From Akkermansiaceae bacterium UBA5020 (GTDB taxonomy: Bacteria > Verrucomicrobiota > Verrucomicrobiia > Verrucomicrobiales > DEV007), in assembly GCA_002396885.1 (NCBI GenBank), contig DGXY01000098.1, positions 726 through 32,899 of the forward strand: a DNA stretch of 32,174 nucleotides, read 5' to 3'. Of this stretch, positions 6,699 through 14,893 are shown piece by piece. Every line of letters begins with the position of its first letter. Within the stretch, counting starts at the first letter, position 1. The notes below the pieces were generated by a model. That model saw only the letters and a list, made by a program, of their open reading frames with translations, searched no databases and was not told the DNA's origin. The position numbers and the translations under genes are program-made.

Positions 6699-8234
6699 AT
6701 GAAATCGCTCCGACCCCACCACCGTCTCACCATCTTTTTGGCTGCGCTCGCCGCGTTCGGTCCTTTCAGTTCCCCTGCGCAGAATTCGCGCTTCGACGAA
6801 CTGGCGAATGCCAAGTTCGAAGAGAATCGTCCCACTGCCGAGTCGGCGCGGATGTTGCGCGACGAGCTGCTCTTCCAGCGCGCAACGCAGGCCTACCTCT
6901 GGGCTTTGCCGCTGATCAACACGCTGGGCATGAAGGAAGGCTCCGAAAAAACGTTCGGCGCCGGCTACAACGTTCTGCCGGTGTGGAAGAAACGGCTCGA
7001 TGCGAAGACGCTGGTTACCACGCCGAACTCCGATGTCATTTATGCAATGGGCTACGTCGACCTCGGCCAGGACGGTCCGATCGTCTTCGAGGCGCCGCCC
7101 GGACTGCAGGGCATCCTGCTCGATTTCTGGCAGCGGCCGATTCCGGTCGATGGCGGAAAGTTCGCCGGTGACGTGGGGCTGCCGGGACCCGATGCAGGCA
7201 AGGGGGGGAAGTTTCTCCTCCTGCCGCCCGGTTATGAAGGCGAGGTGCCGGAGGGATTTTTCGTCTATCGCTCTGAGACGCGCAATGTCTTCGTCTTTCT
7301 GCGCGCGTTTTATCAGGATCCGTCCAACACCGCGCCGGCGGTCGCCCTGATCGAGCAGTCCAAGATTTATCCATTGAACGACAAGGACGTCCGCAAGGCG
7401 ATGGTCTTTCCCGACGCTTCGGGCGTGCCGGTCGACCTGTTGCCGGTGAGAGACGGACGCGCTTTCGATCAACTCAAGCGCCTGGTCGACAGCGAGGACG
7501 CCAATTTGGCCGACGCCGATGGGCTCGGGCTTCTTGCCTCGATTGGTATCATCAAGGGCAAACCCTTCGATCCCGACGCCAAGACGCGCGTCATTCTCGA
7601 TCGCGCGGCCAAGACGGGCTACAAGACGAGCCGCGTCGTGGCTTTCGAGGAAGAACTGGGCGGTCGCTCGTTGCGCATTTACCCCGATCGGCACTGGATC
7701 AATCCGCTGCCCGACATCACGCCGGACAATCCAAAGCCCTCGATGGACCTGGCATGGAGAAATCTCGCGGGCGGCTATCTGGATCTCGACGCGCGCATCT
7801 GGTTTTTCAGCAACTACTACTCGGTCAGTCCGGGCATGGTCTCCCAGATCCCGGGGAGGGGCGCGATGTACATGATCGCTTTCACCGACGGCGCGGGAGA
7901 CGCTCTCTCCGGCGGGAGCCATTACCGCCTCGAACTGCCGCGGGACATTCCGGCCGGCAACTTCTGGTCGGTGACGCTTTACGAGGCCGAAAACGGATCC
8001 GGTCTGGCCAACGGGCAGCCCTTCCCGTCGCTCGGTTCGCGCGACAAGCCGGCCGTGAACCCCGATGGCAGCACGGAACTTTTCCTCGGTCCGCAAGCAC
8101 CCGCGGGCAGGGAGGGCAACTGGCTCGCCACCGTTCCGGGCAAAGGTTACTTCGCCATTCTGCGCCTCTACGGACCGGGTGAGGCCGCCCTCAAACGCTC
8201 GTGGAAACCCGGTGACATCGAAAAAGTGAAGTGA
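6699..8234 (+). CDS. Exported DUF1254/DUF1214 domain protein
   Basis: A 511-residue protein with an N-terminal signal peptide (MKSLRPHHRLTIFLAALAAFG..., cleavage probably near SPAQ). After it comes a DUF1254 part with QRATQAYLWALPLINTLGMKEG, TPNSDVIYAMGYVDLG and LDFWQRPIPV. A DUF1214 part follows near the C-terminus with FSNYYSVSPGM, HYRLELPRDIPAGNFWSVTLYE and PGKGYFAILRLYGP. This two-domain architecture is widespread in bacteria, but its biochemical role is not established. The frame stays open back to 6147 inside the NOS gene, but the ATG at 6699 begins the signal peptide and is the credible start. The gap from the NOS stop is 208 bases, so it may have its own promoter. Confidence 0.85.
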   Translation: MKSLRPHHRLTIFLAALAAFGPFSSPAQNSRFDELANAKFEENRPTAESARMLRDELLFQRATQAYLWALPLINTLGMKEGSEKTFGAGYNVLPVWKKRLDAKTLVTTPNSDVIYAMGYVDLGQDGPIVFEAPPGLQGILLDFWQRPIPVDGGKFAGDVGLPGPDAGKGGKFLLLPPGYEGEVPEGFFVYRSETRNVFVFLRAFYQDPSNTAPAVALIEQSKIYPLNDKDVRKAMVFPDASGVPVDLLPVRDGRAFDQLKRLVDSEDANLADADGLGLLASIGIIKGKPFDPDAKTRVILDRAAKTGYKTSRVVAFEEELGGRSLRIYPDRHWINPLPDITPDNPKPSMDLAWRNLAGGYLDLDARIWFFSNYYSVSPGMVSQIPGRGAMYMIAFTDGAGDALSGGSHYRLELPRDIPAGNFWSVTLYEAENGSGLANGQPFPSLGSRDKPAVNPDGSTELFLGPQAPAGREGNWLATVPGKGYFAILRLYGPGEAALKRSWKPGDIEKVK

Positions 8235-8261
8235 CGCCCTGCTCTACGTCTGACTTCCCGA

Positions 8262-9158
8262 TCACTTGAGCTTCACCGTGATCTCATCCTTCGATTCCAC
8301 GGTCATGGCCTCGAGTTTGAGCATCAATTCCTTGGCGACCTCCGGTGTGACGGCTTTGGGATTGGCGGCGGCCTTGTCGATAAAAGGTCCGAGATCGGGA
8401 TCGAGGAGGACCTTGCCGAGGTCTGCGTCGCTGAGAATGACGAGGTCACCGGTGACGTGATCGGCGTTGGTCTCGGCGATGCCATCTTCGGCGCGCAGGA
8501 AATATCCGATTCGCATGCCCTGCATCATGCCGGCGGACATCTTCAAGGCCTCGGATGGAGTCAAGCCCATCTCCTTGGCTTGATCCAGTTGCTTCGGATC
8601 GATGAAACCGTCCATGCCGTCCTTGGCGAAGGTCGACTTCACGGTGAGGACGTCGCCCTCGAGGGTGAAGGAAAGGGCTCCTCCCTCGTCTTTCTTCAAT
8701 TCTTCGCCGGCCGAGGCCACGAAATCCTTGGCTTTGCCGGGCACGGAGCCCTGATCGATGCGCACTTTGCGGATGTCGTCGAAATCATACACGACGGTGT
8801 AGCCCTCCCAGCCGTCTTCGTCTTTGCCGGGCTCGTGTTTCGCATAGCGCACGCCTTCGCCGAATCCGGCGGCGTCGGCTTTGAGGGATGCCTCGTCGGG
8901 TTTGGCGAGCTCGCGGATCATCCCCAGGTCCGGTCCGGCGGCGGCAGCGCCTTCCGCGGCGCCGCCGAGTTGGCCAAGCGCGCCACCGAGTTGGTCTAGT
9001 TGGTCCAGCATCGCGAGCATCTCGGGAGAGAAATAATAGCGGGCGATGATGGAGCCGGCGCCATCCTTTTTCACCCTCACCACCGTCGAGGTGCGCAGGC
9101 AGGAGGTGGAAAAGCAGAGGGTGAGAGCGGCCAGAGAGAGAACGAGGAATGATCGCAT
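8262..9158 (-). CDS. Putative lipoprotein of unknown function
   Basis: A 298-residue protein with a signal sequence MRSFLVLSLAALTLCFSTSC; Cys20 is a plausible lipidation site although the lipobox (STSC) is not optimal. The mature part begins with a short beta-like segment (VVRVKKDGAGSIIARYYFS), then a Gly/Ala-rich run (GGALGQLGGAAEGAAAAG), a mixed domain (GWEGYTVVYDFDDIRKVRI) and a C-terminal segment ending ESKDEITVKLK. I do not recognise a named family; verrucomicrobial lipoproteins of this general look are common. It converges on the DUF1254 gene with 27 bases between stop codons and diverges from the DUF1080 gene. The start at 9158 is chosen because upstream codons in frame (to 9296) lack signal-like character and would overlap the divergent gene. 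Confidence 0.7.
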   Translation of the reverse strand: MRSFLVLSLAALTLCFSTSCLRTSTVVRVKKDGAGSIIARYYFSPEMLAMLDQLDQLGGALGQLGGAAEGAAAAGPDLGMIRELAKPDEASLKADAAGFGEGVRYAKHEPGKDEDGWEGYTVVYDFDDIRKVRIDQGSVPGKAKDFVASAGEELKKDEGGALSFTLEGDVLTVKSTFAKDGMDGFIDPKQLDQAKEMGLTPSEALKMSAGMMQGMRIGYFLRAEDGIAETNADHVTGDLVILSDADLGKVLLDPDLGPFIDKAAANPKAVTPEVAKELMLKLEAMTVESKDEITVKLK

Positions 9159-9294
9159 GGGCTGGATTCTAGCGTCCCGGGAGGTTGGAAGGAATCCCAA
9201 AAGCGGCCTCGAAGGAGAAATCGGGGCCTCTTCCGCGGCATCGTGCCTCCCGATTTCACTTGCAGAAGAGCGGCCGATCTGACAAGTCAGGTCC

Positions 9295-10146
9295 ATGAAA
9301 TACGCGGGTGCCGTCCTCCTTTTTGTCTTCGTCTTCTTCGCGGTCGGAATCGCGATGCATTTTTCGCTCTATCAGCAGCCGGGAGTCTTTGTCTGGTCCT
9401 TGCGAGAGGACGCCGATTCCGGCAAGACCGCCTTTTCCCGCACCACCCTCACCGTCGCCTCTTCGGCGCCCGCCGCTCCGGCGGCGGAGGCCCCCAAAAC
9501 GGAGCCCGCAAAGGAAGCGCCCGTCGAGCCAGGCAAATCCGCGCCGGCCAAGGAAGCGGCCGCCGCTCCGAAGCAGGTCGACGAGATCACGCTTTTCGAC
9601 GGCAAGGAGCTCGGGAAGTGGAAAAAGACTTCCTTCGGGGGCGAGGGGGACGTTTTCGTGAATGAGGACGGAAATCTCGAATTCGGCTTCGGTGCCGTCA
9701 TTACCGGGGTGAACTGGGGCGAGGCCCCTCCCGCCACTTCCAACTACGAACTCTCGCTCGAGGCGATGAAGCTCGATGGGAATGATTTCTTCGTCGCCCT
9801 CACCTTTCCGGTGAAGGACAGCCACGCCACCTTCGTCGTCGGCGGATGGGGCGGCGGCGTCGTGGGGATCTCGTCCGTTGATGATCTGAATGCCTCGGAG
9901 AACGAAACGATGAGCATCGAGGGATTTGAGAAGGACGTTTGGTATAAAATCCGCGTCCGGGTGAGCGATGACCAATTGCAGGCGTGGATTAACGACGACG
10001 AGGCGGTCACTCTTGATCTGGAAGGTCGAAAGATCAGCCTGCTTCCGGGAGACATCGAACTCTCCGTGCCTATCGGAATCGCCGCCTACCAGACCCGCGC
10101 CCAATACCGGAATCTCGTCTGGCGAAAGCTCCCTTCCGGTGAGTGA
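9295..10146 (+). CDS. Membrane-anchored DUF1080 (3-keto-disaccharide hydrolase-like) protein
   Basis: A 283-residue protein with three parts. Residues 4-22 form one transmembrane helix near the N-terminus. Residues about 57-95 are a low-complexity Ala/Pro/Lys/Glu linker typical of periplasm-spanning tethers. Residues about 97-280 form a concanavalin-like domain beginning ITLFDGKELGKWKK, with NLEFGFGAVITGVNW, YELSLEAMKLDGNDFF and WYKIRVRVSDDQLQAWINDDE, the signature of DUF1080/3-keto-disaccharide hydrolase-like domains. Some DUF1080 proteins hydrolyse 3-keto-glycosides, others may only bind glycans. No genes for glucoside 3-dehydrogenation are near, so the role here is open. The protein should face the periplasm. 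Confidence 0.8.
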   Translation: MKYAGAVLLFVFVFFAVGIAMHFSLYQQPGVFVWSLREDADSGKTAFSRTTLTVASSAPAAPAAEAPKTEPAKEAPVEPGKSAPAKEAAAAPKQVDEITLFDGKELGKWKKTSFGGEGDVFVNEDGNLEFGFGAVITGVNWGEAPPATSNYELSLEAMKLDGNDFFVALTFPVKDSHATFVVGGWGGGVVGISSVDDLNASENETMSIEGFEKDVWYKIRVRVSDDQLQAWINDDEAVTLDLEGRKISLLPGDIELSVPIGIAAYQTRAQYRNLVWRKLPSGE

Positions 10147-10190
10147 GTCAGGGCCATCACAACGCCCTCACGCGTGAAAAATCGTGCCGT

Positions 10191-10258
10191 TATAATGGAA
10201 ATTATAAAATTGTTCAAAAATTAAAATTATAGAGGACTTAACTATCAAGTTTTTGAAC
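10191..10258 (+). promoter_or_regulatory. AT-rich promoter region with a 9-bp inverted repeat
   Basis: The leader of the gene at 10370 contains an AT-rich block that stands out from its GC-rich surroundings. It holds a TATAAT hexamer (10191-10196; no clear -35 partner) and a perfect inverted repeat, GTTCAAAAA (10212-10220) and TTTTTGAAC (10250-10258), separated by 29 bases. This could be a pair of operator half-sites or an extended hairpin. Assignment as a promoter is inference from composition and position. Confidence 0.4.
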
Positions 10259-10265
10259 GAAACGC

Positions 10266-10280
10266 TTGACCTTGGGTCAA
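10266..10280. promoter_or_regulatory. Perfect palindrome TTGACC-TTG-GGTCAA, operator candidate
   Basis: Two 6-base arms, TTGACC and GGTCAA, flank a 3-base spacer 89 bases before the start codon of the winged-helix-like gene at 10370. A short, odd-spaced palindrome of this size is typical of a site for a dimeric regulator. The regulator is unknown; the downstream protein itself is one candidate. Confidence 0.4.
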
Positions 10281-10369
10281 TCTGGAGTCTGGATCATAAA
10301 AAGAAACGCGAGGCTCCCCTCCGCCTCGCCAATTTTTGACGACCACTCAACCTCAGATCCGCAAACTTT

Positions 10370-11401
10370 ATGAATCTTCGCGACCAGCTTAAAGAAATCC
10401 TGCCTGACATTCTCCCCCGGAATCCCGCGCAAGCGATCAAGGGAACCGAGCTGATCGATCTCGTGAAGAACCGTCTCAAGCAGGACTATTCCGACGCGAC
10501 GCTGCGCTACCATTTCTCGATCATGTCCTGCGATCCCTCCTCGCCCATCGCGAAGGTGGAGCAGGGACAAGGTTACTACCTGCGCACCGCGACGATGCAC
10601 ACGATGAACAGTGCGCGGAATCTCTTCCGTTCGGGTGACGGATCGGGCGAGGGTGGCACGGTCAGCAGCGCGGAATACAGTCTCGCGATGGAGCGGGCCT
10701 CGAAGTTCCGCGCCTTAGTGCATCGCTACCTCGAGTCGGTCGGGCAGTATCCTTTCGTTTTCGCCGAATCGTTCTCGCTCGATGCCGGCGCGAACCGCTG
10801 GCGCGTGCCGGATCTCGCCGCGATCGAGTGGCTCACCTCCGAGTCGGACGGTGACGGTCCGGTGATGGACAAGCGCAAGCTCGAAGTCAGCCGCCGCATG
10901 GGTGAATCGCCCCTCCGTGTCGATGCGGTGAAGCTCCGCCTCGAGCTCGGTCAGGCGAGCCTCCTCGAAGATCTCTACCAGTGCCTCTCCTCCTCGGAGT
11001 GGGCGAACACGGGCGAACTCGTGATCGCCGCCCCGGTCAAAGACGAAGCGATCGCCCGCGAATTGGGACGTTTCGCGGCCCGCTACGGCATCGGCGTGGT
11101 CAGCTTCGGATTGCCCGGCGACGTCCTTGACGACCTGCCCGAGTCCGCCGTGATCGAGAATCTCAGCGAGCGCGAGTTCGAGTCGCTTAAGAAATTCTTC
11201 TCGGTGCACCGCATCGCTGTCCCGGCCGAGCGCCGCGGCCATGATTGGCAACACGTTGTCGAAAGCGCGGCGGAGAACCCCGATTTCGCCCGTCTCGAGG
11301 GCTGGATCTCCCGCTGTGTCCTCGAAGAGCGCATCATCACGGCACGCGAGTTCGAAGACCTCGACCGTAGCGCCGCCAAGGCCTCGCGTGACGTGGCCTG
11401 A
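10370..11401 (+). CDS. Unknown protein with winged-helix-like N-terminus
   Basis: A 343-residue soluble protein that I cannot assign to a named family. Residues 1-75 resemble a winged-helix module: AIKGTELIDLVKNRL, DATLRYHFSIMS as a possible recognition helix, then a wing-like VEQGQGYYLR. Residues about 100-190 are an alpha/beta domain with YLESVGQYPFVFAES, RWRVPDLAAIEW and KLEVSRRMGESPLRVDAVKLRLELGQ in pieces. Residues about 190-260 alternate strands and helices (ELVIAAPVKDEAIARELGRF, YGIGVVSFGLP). The PD...E...K spacing loosely recalls PD-(D/E)XK nuclease folds, but this is speculative. The gene stands alone, with operator-like repeats upstream and a strong terminator downstream. A DNA-binding regulator or nuclease-like protein is the best guess. 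Confidence 0.6.
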   Translation: MNLRDQLKEILPDILPRNPAQAIKGTELIDLVKNRLKQDYSDATLRYHFSIMSCDPSSPIAKVEQGQGYYLRTATMHTMNSARNLFRSGDGSGEGGTVSSAEYSLAMERASKFRALVHRYLESVGQYPFVFAESFSLDAGANRWRVPDLAAIEWLTSESDGDGPVMDKRKLEVSRRMGESPLRVDAVKLRLELGQASLLEDLYQCLSSSEWANTGELVIAAPVKDEAIARELGRFAARYGIGVVSFGLPGDVLDDLPESAVIENLSEREFESLKKFFSVHRIAVPAERRGHDWQHVVESAAENPDFARLEGWISRCVLEERIITAREFEDLDRSAAKASRDVA

Positions 11402-11438
11402 TTGACTTTCCCCCTTGGTGAGACAGGGAAATCTGCGC

Positions 11439-11474
11439 AAAGGGCGTCCGGTGACGGGCGCCCTTTGTTTTTTT
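11439..11474 (+). terminator. Rho-independent terminator of the winged-helix-like gene
   Basis: A 12-bp stem runs from 11439 to 11466. The left arm is AAAGGGCGTCCG, the loop is the GNRA tetraloop GTGA, and the right arm is CGGGCGCCCTTT with one G-T wobble. It is followed by G and seven T (11468-11474). It lies 38 bases after the stop codon at 11401. Confidence 0.9.
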
Positions 11475-11490
11475 CCGCGGCGCGGGTCGC

Positions 11491-11790
11491 TCAGGCATCC
11501 TCGTGACCGCGTCGTCCGCGACCTGGTGCCCCCGATCCGGGAGGGGTGCGGTGTTCGCCGAAATACTTTTCACTGCGATAGCGGAGCCAGACGCGGAGGA
11601 CCTGGGGGATCTGCTCTTTCTCCGACTCGCTGAGCCGCTCGTAAAGGGCGAGGGCACGGGTCCGCTCGAGTCGGCAGGCACCGTTGCGATGGGCATCCCA
11701 GTGGGTCCGGGCGAGACGGAGGCGCCGCGCTGTTTCCTTCACGAGCTCGGGACCGCGTAATTCATCATCGGGCTTTCGCTTGGCGGGCAT
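11491..11790 (-). CDS. Small basic protein of unknown function
   Basis: A 99-residue, strongly charged and mostly helical protein starting MPAKRKPDDELRGPELVKE. Segments such as WDAHRNGACRLERTRALALY and QIPQVLRVWLRYRSEKYFGE alternate basic and hydrophobic residues as in amphipathic helices. The last 20 residues are Gly/Arg/Pro-rich and look disordered. I do not recognise the family. The same frame is open further upstream (to 12369), but that part overlaps the TIGR02206 gene in another frame, so the ATG at 11790 is chosen. It lies 14 bases after that gene and is likely co-transcribed with it. Confidence 0.65.
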   Translation of the reverse strand: MPAKRKPDDELRGPELVKETARRLRLARTHWDAHRNGACRLERTRALALYERLSESEKEQIPQVLRVWLRYRSEKYFGEHRTPPGSGAPGRGRRGHEDA

Positions 11791-11804
11791 CGCTTGCAGA
11801 ACGG

Positions 11805-12494
11805 TCAGGGGGCGGGCTTGGAACGCACGAACGGCAGCCAAAGCAGCGAGTAAAACACCATCGCGAGTCCGAGCATGGAAAACACATACCACGGCCAAGG
11901 GCCGAGGTGATCGAGGAGGCTCGGGTTTTCCGGGGGATGGGAGACGTAGGCGAAGTTCCCTCCTGTGATCGCATTCACGACGATGGCGAAGACAAGGTAG
12001 GCGACCGACCAGGCCAAGACCTCGCCCACCGCTTTCCAGAGCGGGTGTCGCGGTCTCCACCCGAGCACGATGGGCAAGTAGAGTGCCGCTGCGACAATCG
12101 TGAAATGCTGGAGGAAAAAGGAGACAAAGACCGGGCCAGTCTCGCTGATCGCGGGAGTGACGAGTCCCTGAATCGTTCCGGCGAGACCCCAGAAGTAGGT
12201 GAGCGAGCGAAAGACCGGTGTCTTTGTCAGGAGCGCGAGTCCCGCGGTGACCGCCGCGATGTCGCAGAGGTGAAAAGGGAGAAAGTGGTCGATTTCGGTT
12301 TCGCCACCCTGCCACCAGATCGCGAAGAGGCTGACGGGCCACGCGGTGAGATTGATCCAGGCGAGACACCGGGTCGTCGCCTTCTCCAAGCCACCGCCCC
12401 GGCGGCCGCAGAAAAGGACCGCGGCGATACCCGCAAAACCGATGAGGAGGATCTGAAGGTGGTCACGGGAAAAGGGCTCAAAAGAGGGGCTCAT
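11805..12494 (-). CDS. TIGR02206/YwaF family integral membrane protein
   Basis: A 229-residue protein with about six to seven transmembrane helices. It has the family signature FLPFHLCDIAAV followed by LTYFWGLAGTIQGLVTP and FFLQHFTIVAAALYL. The conserved polar motifs His-Leu-Cys-Asp and the later Gln-His inside helices are intact, as is the NFAYVSHPPENPSLLDHLG loop. Length and topology fit the YwaF family. Its biochemical function is unknown. It diverges from the esterase gene at 12639 across a 144-base gap in which I see no clear promoter. Confidence 0.88.
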   Translation of the reverse strand: MSPSFEPFSRDHLQILLIGFAGIAAVLFCGRRGGGLEKATTRCLAWINLTAWPVSLFAIWWQGGETEIDHFLPFHLCDIAAVTAGLALLTKTPVFRSLTYFWGLAGTIQGLVTPAISETGPVFVSFFLQHFTIVAAALYLPIVLGWRPRHPLWKAVGEVLAWSVAYLVFAIVVNAITGGNFAYVSHPPENPSLLDHLGPWPWYVFSMLGLAMVFYSLLWLPFVRSKPAP

Positions 12495-12638
12495 GGGATT
12501 GCTGCGGCGGAGGGCAAGGGAGATTTATCTTAGGGAGAGGGTTTTGGCGAGGGGAGAAAAGTTTCCCTTTCGTCCCACCCGCAAGCCCGCCGCTTGCGTC
12601 GCTCGCGTGTTGGACCAAGATGAGCGAAAACAGTATTC

Positions 12639-14114
12639 ATGAAATCTTTCCGCGTTTGCTTGGCCGCCCTCCTCCTCCTGACCCCGGTTTCGCAGGCTGA
12701 GGAAGGAAAGGTGATCCTCGAAGAAGCGTTTTCGGGCGAGTTATCGAAAGAATGGTTCTGGGGTCTCGGCACTTGGAAGGCGAACGACGGGGTTCTCCGT
12801 GGTTTCGAGTCGGGCGAGCGGCGGCATGGTCCGGTGAAAATGCGCAAGCTCCCGCTGCGGGATGCGGTGATCGAATGCGAATTCCGCTTCGAACGTGGTG
12901 CGACCTTCGCCGGGATTATCTTCAACGGATCGCAGGAGCGCGGACACCTCGTCCACCTCGTCATGGGCAAGGATCAGATCCGCGTCCTCGCGCATCCGAA
13001 AAAAGGAGAGACGGTCGAGTTGGTGAAGCAAGAGGGTTCACTCGCGACTGATGCCTGGCACCACGTGAAAATGACTTTCTCCGGCGAAACGCTCAAAGCC
13101 ACGATTGATGATCGCGAGATTACCGCCTCGCATCCCTGCATCGCCGAAGAAAAGCTGACCTTCGGTCTCGGCGGGGATTCGGGAGGTCCGAAGGGCGAAG
13201 CGGCGGGCGCGCTTGAATTCAGGGCCCTCCGCATTACCGAGGGATCGCCGACCCCCTCTCCGGAGCCCGCCAAACCGGCTCCGACGAAATTGCCCGAGGA
13301 TCTCGTCGCCTCGCTCGAGACCCATCCCGACCTCACCTACGCTCGCTACGGTGAACGCGAAGTGAAGCTGGATCTCTATCGTCCGAAGGAGCGGAAAGAT
13401 CCCCTGCCCGCGATCGTCTGCATCCACGGCGGTGGTTGGTTCAAGGGCGAGCGATCTTCCATGACCAATCTCGCCATGGCCCTCGCCGCGCGCGGTTTTG
13501 TGACCGTCTCGATCAGCTACCGTCTCAGTGGCGAAGCGAAATTCCCTGCCGCGATCGAGGATGTGAAGGCCGCCGTGCGCTGGCTGCGGGCGAATGCCGT
13601 GACTTACGGCATTGATCCGTCGAACATCGGAGTGACGGGCCTTTCCGCCGGCGGTCACCTCGCCGCGCTTCTCGCCGCGAGCGAAGGTCTCGCCGCGCTC
13701 GAAGGCGAGGGCGGGCACGCCGAGCAGTCCAGCGCCGTCCAGGCCTGCATCGCGATGGGGGCCCAGAGCGACCTCCTCTCCGCCCGCATCGGCGAGCTGA
13801 GTGCAAAGGCCGATGATCCCTTTTACCGGACCTTTCTCGGCGGCCCGCAGTCGGAGATCCGTGAGACCTATGCGATGGCCTCGCCGCGTCACCATCTCGA
13901 TAAGTCCGATCCGCCCCTGCTCTTCATGAGCGGGGCAAACGACGATCCGAGCACCCACGCCGACGAGACGCGGGCGGATCTGGAGAAGCTCGGCATCCCG
14001 ACCGGCCTCGTTCTCATCAACGATGCCCCGCATTCCTTTCTCGGAAGACAGGACGCCTTTGATGCCTGCCTCACCGCCTCGAGCGAATTTTTCGCGAAGC
14101 ATTTCGGCCGATAG
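12639..14114 (+). CDS. Exported LamG/DUF1080-like domain fused to a BD-FAE-type carboxylesterase
   Basis: A 491-residue secreted protein. Residues 1-20 are a signal peptide (cleavage near SQA). Residues about 23-202 form a concanavalin-like domain (KVILEEAFSGEL, GTWKANDGVLRGFES, WHHVKMTFSGETLKATID). A Pro-rich linker at about 203-220 leads to an alpha/beta hydrolase domain of the esterase/BD-FAE type. That domain has the oxyanion motif HGGGW (263-267), nucleophile Ser336 in GLSAGG, acid Asp435 or Asp436 in SGANDDPS and catalytic His465 in APHSF, so all catalytic residues are present. It probably deacylates a polysaccharide outside the cytoplasm, with the N-terminal domain helping to bind glycan. 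The substrate is unknown. Confidence 0.88.
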   Translation: MKSFRVCLAALLLLTPVSQAEEGKVILEEAFSGELSKEWFWGLGTWKANDGVLRGFESGERRHGPVKMRKLPLRDAVIECEFRFERGATFAGIIFNGSQERGHLVHLVMGKDQIRVLAHPKKGETVELVKQEGSLATDAWHHVKMTFSGETLKATIDDREITASHPCIAEEKLTFGLGGDSGGPKGEAAGALEFRALRITEGSPTPSPEPAKPAPTKLPEDLVASLETHPDLTYARYGEREVKLDLYRPKERKDPLPAIVCIHGGGWFKGERSSMTNLAMALAARGFVTVSISYRLSGEAKFPAAIEDVKAAVRWLRANAVTYGIDPSNIGVTGLSAGGHLAALLAASEGLAALEGEGGHAEQSSAVQACIAMGAQSDLLSARIGELSAKADDPFYRTFLGGPQSEIRETYAMASPRHHLDKSDPPLLFMSGANDDPSTHADETRADLEKLGIPTGLVLINDAPHSFLGRQDAFDACLTASSEFFAKHFGR

Positions 14115-14191
14115 CAGGGGCACCTGAAGAAACGGTAGGTTGAAAAACCGGCTCCCGGGCGGAGACTCCTCGCGTTCACGCCCCTCCCCGC

Positions 14192-14881
14192 ATGGATCTC
14201 CTCAAACAGCTGCTCGATTTCGTCCTCCACCTCCAGGAGCATCTCCACCAATTGACCCAGGACTACGGCAAGTGGGTCTACGGGATCCTTTTCCTTATCA
14301 TCTTCTGCGAGACCGGTCTTGTCGTGACGCCCTTTCTTCCCGGCGACTCGCTCCTCTTCGCCGTGGGAGCCCTCGCCGCCGATCCGGCGAGCGGACTGAA
14401 TCTTTGGATTGCTTCGGGAATTATCTTCGTTGCCGCCACCCTCGGAGACACCGTGAACTACTCGATCGGCAAATTCGCCGGGGAAAAACTCGCCGCGAAA
14501 TTTCCCCGCATCATCAAACAGCAGCACCTCGACACGACGAACGAATTCTTCGAAAAATACGGGGGCAAGACCATCATCCTCGCCCGCTTCGTGCCCATCG
14601 TCCGCACCTTCGCGCCCTTCGTCGCCGGATCGGGTGCGATGAACTACCAGAAGTTCATGGCCTTCAACGTGGTCGGGGCCTTTTTCTGGGTCGTCACGAT
14701 CGTTCCGGCCGGCTGGTTCTTCGGGAACATCCCCGTGGTTAAAGAGAACTTCGAACTCGTCGTCGTCGGCATCATCGTCGTCTCCGTCCTGCCGATGGTC
14801 TACGAGATCTGGAAGGCGAAGCACGTGAAGAAGCGCGAGGAAGCGACACGGCGCGAGGCGGAGGAAGAGGATGCCGGGTAA
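14192..14881 (+). CDS. DedA family membrane protein
   Basis: A 229-residue DedA/SNARE-associated (VTT domain) protein. It shows the family order: an N-terminal helix, then FCETGLVVTPFLPGDSLLF, GDTVNYSIGKFAG, FFEKYGGKTIILARFVPIVR with the conserved F-R-PxxR core, TFAPFVAGSGAM, and a final pair of transmembrane helices. The C-terminus is a charged cytoplasmic tail. DedA proteins affect membrane homeostasis and are implicated in lipid-carrier (undecaprenyl-phosphate) or phospholipid flipping; which applies here is not known. It lies 77 bases after the esterase gene and converges on the M20 peptidase with 12 bases between. Confidence 0.93.
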   Translation: MDLLKQLLDFVLHLQEHLHQLTQDYGKWVYGILFLIIFCETGLVVTPFLPGDSLLFAVGALAADPASGLNLWIASGIIFVAATLGDTVNYSIGKFAGEKLAAKFPRIIKQQHLDTTNEFFEKYGGKTIILARFVPIVRTFAPFVAGSGAMNYQKFMAFNVVGAFFWVVTIVPAGWFFGNIPVVKENFELVVVGIIVVSVLPMVYEIWKAKHVKKREEATRREAEEEDAG

Positions 14882-14893
14882 TCCGGTCTCTCC

